This document shows, in pieces, positions 60,165-64,000 of a stretch of 64,000 bases of DNA. The position numbers were made by a program, and so were the translations under genes. Location: NCBI GenBank assembly GCA_964397425.1, contig CAYNID010000003.1, positions 1 through 64,000 on the forward strand. The letters are read 5' to 3'. Every line of letters starts with the position of its first letter. The first letter of the stretch is position 1. This DNA is from Hallerella sp964397425. Its GTDB lineage: Bacteria > Fibrobacterota > Fibrobacteria > Fibrobacterales > Fibrobacteraceae. The notes below the pieces were generated by a model that saw only the letters and a program-made list of their open reading frames with translations, was not told where the DNA came from and searched no databases.

Positions 60165-62891
60165 TCAGCGGAAAATGGCTTGATACAGGCTTCCATTTTG
60201 CGGATAAACTATCTTCTGCGGAGAAACATCCCCGTCGGCCCACCCTTGAAAAACGCAACCGGCTCCGTTTTCCGCCGTGAGCGTCACCGGGATTTCCGCA
60301 AACAGGGGAATATTCGCCGAGCCTCGAATCGAAATGCCGTCCACGGAAACAGTTCCACAACCTTTTACCGCCACAACAACCTGTTGAATTTCACCCAGTC
60401 CAAAAAAGGCGCGCATTTCCGCAATGACTTCGGCAGGGCGTTTTTTCGCAAAATCCCGAATCACTTCCAACTGATTTTCCATGTAGCTGTCGTTAAGTCT
60501 CCAACGTTCTTGGTCCCGGAGCGTTTCCGCCGCGATTTCGCCCATTAAAGCGTCAATCCGCGAAAGTACCGTGTCTGCGCTGAATTTGGCTGCGGTCAAA
60601 GCGCTAAAACGGTTGATGAAACGGTTCCGGAAATTTTCGTTCTTCATCAAATTGCGATAAGGAACCGTAAATTCAACGCCATTGGGATAGCTGCTTGCCG
60701 TCGAATCGCCAAAGAAATGGAACATGTCGATGTTTGAATACTGAGAATGTCCATTGTCAAAGCCCCAGTCCAAATCGTAAAGAGCCCATTTCCACTTGGT
60801 CTGCGGAGACGTGGAACGCCACTTCTTTAAATTGTTCCCCGGCCAATCCTGATTGGCGACAAACATCTCCGTTTGCACATAACTCGTATAATTGTCCACA
60901 TCCATCTGCGAAGCGACATAGGCAAACGCCGCGCTGTCAGAAAGATCGTGGCTTTCCATGTAATTTTCAAGTGCGATGTAATCCCCAGCCGACCCCGACG
61001 TGATTGAATTGTCCGCTTTCAGCAAATCAATCGCATTTTCATCGTACCCATAATTACTTACAAAGTAATTCTCGTTCAGACGTTCGCGAATTTCATGAAT
61101 TCCGTAATATTCTCCATTGTAAAAAACAATGGCGAAACGGCTTTTTTGATAATCAACCCCCAACCCTTCGGTAATGCTTGAACTCAGATAATCGCGAATG
61201 TAATCCTGGTAAAAATTTCCTCCGTTGTTGCGAAATACGATATCTTTGAATTCCGTCACCCGGGGAAAATCCGGGAACATCCGATATTGAAGTTTGGATT
61301 CCCCAAACCGTTTGCGGAATTTGAGTGCAAACGATTTTTTGGCGTTGGCGCGGCTGTAATTGCCAAAAATTTCGTACCCCACTTTCGCATCGAACGCCGG
61401 AGTTCCTGTTCCCGGTTCAAAAAAGGTTATTTCTGCGGGGATGGTTTTATCTTTCCAATAATTCGCCCCGTAATGCGGCTCTTCCGCATTGGCGTTCGGC
61501 CCTTCTTCGTAAATGCCGGAGTCCGGATCAAACAATTGCCCGGGATCCGCCGTGATAAACGCCGCAGCGACAGTCGGCTGCGCTTCAAAAAGATACGTCC
61601 GCGTAACAACGTCACCGGGGAACGCGCCGTCAAGGAAAGTGGCGCAGCGCAAAACAGTCGTATTTGAAATCGTCATTTCGCCGATGAGGCTCGGACTATT
61701 TTCCGTTGGCGCTTTGCCGCCCACTTCGCACCGAACCGTTCCCGCAGAAGCATCGCCAAACGAAACCGTTATCGGCGCAGAATAAAATCCGGACGGTGGC
61801 ATTTCAAACACATTTTTCGCTTGAGTCGCATAAGCCAAGTCTCCGAATCCGAGTGGAGACGGCTTTGAAAATCCCCAGCCATTCGCCGCGAAAGAAAAGG
61901 ACATTCCCTTGGGAACAGATGGGTAAGCAATCGAATCCCGCAACACACCCGCTGCGTCAAAAAGGAAGAGATTCCCGCCTTCTTTGGGCAATTTGAAATT
62001 CGCATGGGGAAAGTGCCCTTGATTTCTGGCGACGATTGATGAAAAATGGAACTGGATCAAATTGTAATTTCCATCGACGGCGGCAAAGCGCGTCCCGTAA
62101 ATGTTTTTCAGATCCGGAAAGTTCGTTCCCGTTGGCAAATTCACCACATAAGTCGTCGAAGAATCCCCCGTTCCCGTAATTTGCGTAGGCCAGGCCTTCC
62201 AATCATCCAAATCAGGCTGGGTCAGCCGAATTTCCAAAGGCTCTCCCTTTGTCACATATCCCGTGAGCAAAAGCTGATTCGCTTCGCCAAGATTATACGC
62301 ATCCGACGGAGAGCCGTCTCCCACGCCGACAAAAATACAGGCACTGCTCCAGCCCAATTCCCCATTCGGTCCAAGTTGCATTTGCCCCGATATAGAATTT
62401 TCTCCATTTTCAGAATGGACATATTTGGAAAAAAGCCACGGTTCCGCCGAGCTAGTCCCTGCGATTGGGGAACTTTGCGCATCGCTCCAGCCCCACGCTC
62501 CATAACCAATCATTTGTGTTGAATCCGACGGAGCGGTGAAATCGGACTTCTCCTTTTTTGAAAAGAAGACGATTAAAAAACTTTGCGGAGGCACTACGAC
62601 ATTGCCGAACTTCCATTTTCCCGGATCCGCCGCGGAATTGGAAAAAGAATACCCGGCAAGATTGACTGCCGTATCCGCGGGGTTGAATATTTCCACCCAG
62701 TCCGAGTGGTCGCCGTCCTCATCTTCATAATCCAAATTTTGCGGAGTCACTTCTGTAAAGATAACCGGAGCCGTTCTAGCAAAGGGTTCTGCCGGCAACG
62801 GCTCATCCACCGCCGATGCGGATTCCACATCATCGCTACAACAGCAAATCCATCCCAAAAGCCCAACGAGTATGCCGTATGAAATTCGCAT
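60165..62891 (-). CDS. CotH-kinase-family lipoprotein with lamin-tail domain
   Basis: The 908-residue protein has a lipoprotein-type signal (GWICCCSDD, Cys near 17). In order follow a lamin-tail domain (about 40-140; DHSDWVEIFNPADTAVNLAGY), a beta domain, a chitobiase-C-terminal-like domain (about 365-440; PPSGFYSAPITVSFGD), the CotH kinase domain (about 490-830; YNGEYYGIHEIRERL and the catalytic-type LYDLDWGFD) and a small InlB-like repeat at the end (ENGAGCVFQGWADGD). CotH proteins are atypical kinases. TATATTTT stands 6 nt before ATG 62891. Confidence 0.87.
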   Translation of the reverse strand: MRISYGILVGLLGWICCCSDDVESASAVDEPLPAEPFARTAPVIFTEVTPQNLDYEDEDGDHSDWVEIFNPADTAVNLAGYSFSNSAADPGKWKFGNVVVPPQSFLIVFFSKKEKSDFTAPSDSTQMIGYGAWGWSDAQSSPIAGTSSAEPWLFSKYVHSENGENSISGQMQLGPNGELGWSSACIFVGVGDGSPSDAYNLGEANQLLLTGYVTKGEPLEIRLTQPDLDDWKAWPTQITGTGDSSTTYVVNLPTGTNFPDLKNIYGTRFAAVDGNYNLIQFHFSSIVARNQGHFPHANFKLPKEGGNLFLFDAAGVLRDSIAYPSVPKGMSFSFAANGWGFSKPSPLGFGDLAYATQAKNVFEMPPSGFYSAPITVSFGDASAGTVRCEVGGKAPTENSPSLIGEMTISNTTVLRCATFLDGAFPGDVVTRTYLFEAQPTVAAAFITADPGQLFDPDSGIYEEGPNANAEEPHYGANYWKDKTIPAEITFFEPGTGTPAFDAKVGYEIFGNYSRANAKKSFALKFRKRFGESKLQYRMFPDFPRVTEFKDIVFRNNGGNFYQDYIRDYLSSSITEGLGVDYQKSRFAIVFYNGEYYGIHEIRERLNENYFVSNYGYDENAIDLLKADNSITSGSAGDYIALENYMESHDLSDSAAFAYVASQMDVDNYTSYVQTEMFVANQDWPGNNLKKWRSTSPQTKWKWALYDLDWGFDNGHSQYSNIDMFHFFGDSTASSYPNGVEFTVPYRNLMKNENFRNRFINRFSALTAAKFSADTVLSRIDALMGEIAAETLRDQERWRLNDSYMENQLEVIRDFAKKRPAEVIAEMRAFFGLGEIQQVVVAVKGCGTVSVDGISIRGSANIPLFAEIPVTLTAENGAGCVFQGWADGDVSPQKIVYPQNGSLYQAIFR

Positions 62892-62897
62892 ATCTGC

Positions 62898-62905
62898 AAA
62901 ATATA
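62898..62905 (-). promoter_or_regulatory. TAnnTTTG-like box before the CotH gene
   Basis: TATATTTT is followed by GCAGAT and ATG 62891, with no Shine-Dalgarno. Confidence 0.4.
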
Positions 62906-63041
62906 TCCGTCCCACTCCAACGGCTTTTTATAAAACGATTACAAAAATCATTTTTCTGCCTTTAACGGGAAAATCGGCACGCCAATTCTTCGAAGCGCAT
63001 TTTTTCAATGCCCATCCCAGATTTCATTTAAAACACAAAAG

Positions 63042-63063
63042 ACCGCTTTGACGTCAAAGCGGT
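63042..63063 (-). terminator. Terminator after rpmB
   Basis: A perfect 22-bp palindrome (ACCGCTTTGAC/GTCAAAGCGGT) followed on the minus strand by CTTTTGTGTTTT. Confidence 0.85.
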
Positions 63064-63086
63064 TACTTCTGTAAAAACTTGGCAGA

Positions 63087-63308
63087 TTAGATGCCGAGTT
63101 CTTTCACGACGGCAAAAATGCCGCGCTTTGCAATCGTGCGGAGACCCGCAGCGCTCACGCGGAGAGAAACCCAACGGTCTTCTTCCGGAACGTAAAAACG
63201 CTTCGTTTGAAGGTTCGGGAATTGCTTGACCAACTTCTTGCGGTTGGAATGAGAAACCATGTTGCCGACGAGGGCACCTTTTCCAGAAACTTGACAAATA
63301 CGGCTCAT
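63087..63308 (-). CDS. rpmB: 50S ribosomal protein L28
   Basis: The 73-residue basic protein starts MSRICQVSGKGALVGNMVSH and has the L28 pattern NRKKLVKQFPNLQTKRF ... ISAAGLRTI-like SVSAAGLRTIAKRG at the end. It is a large-subunit ribosomal protein. Start set at 63308 by ACGGAG 9 nt upstream. The usual partner rpmG is not adjacent. The ispH gene lies upstream. Confidence 0.93.
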   Translation of the reverse strand: MSRICQVSGKGALVGNMVSHSNRKKLVKQFPNLQTKRFYVPEEDRWVSLRVSAAGLRTIAKRGIFAVVKELGI

Positions 63309-63332
63309 CGTATAACTCCGTGTTTTTGGAGA

Positions 63333-63363
63333 CAACATTAGTTAATTTGGCGGATTTCGTCAA
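63333..63363 (-). promoter_or_regulatory. Promoter of rpmB
   Basis: TTGACG (63363-63358) is followed after 17 nt by TAATGTTG (63340-63333). The -35 part overlaps the end of ispH. Spacing is identical to the tRNA-tuf promoter. Confidence 0.6.
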
Positions 63364-64000
63364 GGTGCAAGTTCATTTGGCAGCGGGAACTTGATCTTTT
63401 CCTGCATTGTCGTCCAATTTTCAATTTCCAGCCCCGGATACCGCTCGCACATCCAAGAGACCACTTCCTGCACCAAATCTTCCGGGGCGCTAGCGCCGCT
63501 GGAAAGCCCCACGACATCAAATCCGTCAAACCACGCCGCATCAATGTCTTGAACGCTGTCAATCAGCCTAGACGGTATTCCGTGCATCCGTCCCAACTCG
63601 GCCAGGCGGTTCGAATTGGAAGAATTCTTGGAGCCGACAATCAAAAGGAATTGCACCTTGTCGCTCAGCGAAGAAACGGCTCCCTGGCGATTCCCCGTCG
63701 CATAGCAAAGATCCCCGCGCAACGGTCCTTCTATTTCGGGAAAAGCGGCGCGCAAGGCTTCGATGATTCCCTTGGACTCCGAAACGGAAAGCGTCGTCTG
63801 CGTGATATACGCGAGTTTTGTTCCCGGCGGAAAAGAGAGCTTTTTCACATCTTCTTCGTTGCGGATAAGCGTCATGGAGCCTTCTGGGAGCTGCCCCAAA
63901 TGCCCCTCGACTTCCGCATGGCCCGCATGCCCAATCAGCACAACGTGACAACCCGCCGCATGGTGCCGTTTCGCGCTCATGTGAACGCGCTGGACCAGAG
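63360..64000 (-). CDS. ispH: 4-hydroxy-3-methylbut-2-enyl diphosphate reductase IspH, 5' end outside the window
   Basis: The visible 213 codons are the C-terminal two thirds of IspH, the Fe-S enzyme that ends the MEP isoprenoid pathway. The reading frame is open to the window edge (LVQRVHMSAKRHH...), so the methionine at 63980 is internal. Motifs: IGHAGHAEVEGHLGQ with the active His and Glu, TQTTLS with the Thr, the cluster Cys in DLCYATGNRQ, and GSKNSSNSNRL and SSGASAPEDLV at the substrate. Confidence 0.93.
   Translation of the reverse strand, partial: LVQRVHMSAKRHHAAGCHVVLIGHAGHAEVEGHLGQLPEGSMTLIRNEEDVKKLSFPPGTKLAYITQTTLSVSESKGIIEALRAAFPEIEGPLRGDLCYATGNRQGAVSSLSDKVQFLLIVGSKNSSNSNRLAELGRMHGIPSRLIDSVQDIDAAWFDGFDVVGLSSGASAPEDLVQEVVSWMCERYPGLEIENWTTMQEKIKFPLPNELAP

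Overview
The window looks like a piece of chromosome from a member of the Fibrobacterota, probably Fibrobacter or a close relative. The best pointers are a TIGR02147-family regulator (a paralogous family first defined in Fibrobacter succinogenes) in tandem with a DUF2341/LamG-like lipoprotein, lamin-tail and CotH surface lipoproteins, a short 280-residue sigma-70 factor like the primary sigma of the Bacteroidota, and many start codons preceded by a TAnnTTTG-like box, the -7 element known from the Bacteroidota. I see no insertion sequence, integrase, phage gene or CRISPR array; most genes are core or envelope functions.

Layout. 1-360: the 5' end of tuf and three tRNA genes (Thr-Tyr-Thr) on the minus strand, behind a strong promoter. 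565-6273: a thioesterase, a small unknown protein, a membrane phosphoesterase, then a forward run of LOG-family protein, Ser/Thr kinase, unknown membrane protein and a lone nuoA. 6322-14672: mostly minus-strand genes (Omp85-like barrel with ferrochelatase, DUF486, membrane protein, GroES-like, nitroreductase, MCE protein, HPr kinase, HPF), with a RavA-like ATPase and an untracked 44-codon gene on the plus strand. 14904-18744: glucokinase, a PRPP-synthetase homologue and NhaA. 18960-24445: a tight five-gene operon, DUF4956 membrane protein / HlyD-like adaptor / TolC-like channel / VTC polyphosphate-polymerase-like enzyme / triple lamin-tail lipoprotein. 24537-26022: a NYN-like protein and an outer-membrane barrel whose 3' ends overlap. 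26144-42975: a 17-gene minus-strand operon for an aryl-polyene-type lipid, with its exporter genes at the promoter end. 43102-50168: regulator/lipoprotein pair, two TPR proteins and the sigma factor. 50211-64000: DUF971, Mrp, fluoride channel, ABC ATPase, BatD-BatE, EamA transporter, MscL, rubrerythrin, MurJ, CotH kinase, L28 and the C-terminal part of IspH.

Three points stand out. First, the 18960-24445 operon joins an inner-membrane protein, a periplasmic adaptor and an outer-membrane channel to a polyphosphate-polymerase-type enzyme and a surface lipoprotein. It has no recognisable ATPase or RND pump and may be an undescribed envelope system; a CotH kinase with lamin-tail repeats lies 36 kb away. 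Second, the aryl-polyene operon carries an apparent ApeG-ApeH-ApeI triple fusion and an ABC-2 exporter without an ATPase gene. Third, about a dozen genes have a TAnnTTTG-like box 4-8 nt before the ATG and no Shine-Dalgarno, which suggests leaderless mRNAs read by the short sigma factor found here.

All assignments rest on reading motifs by eye; no database search was run.
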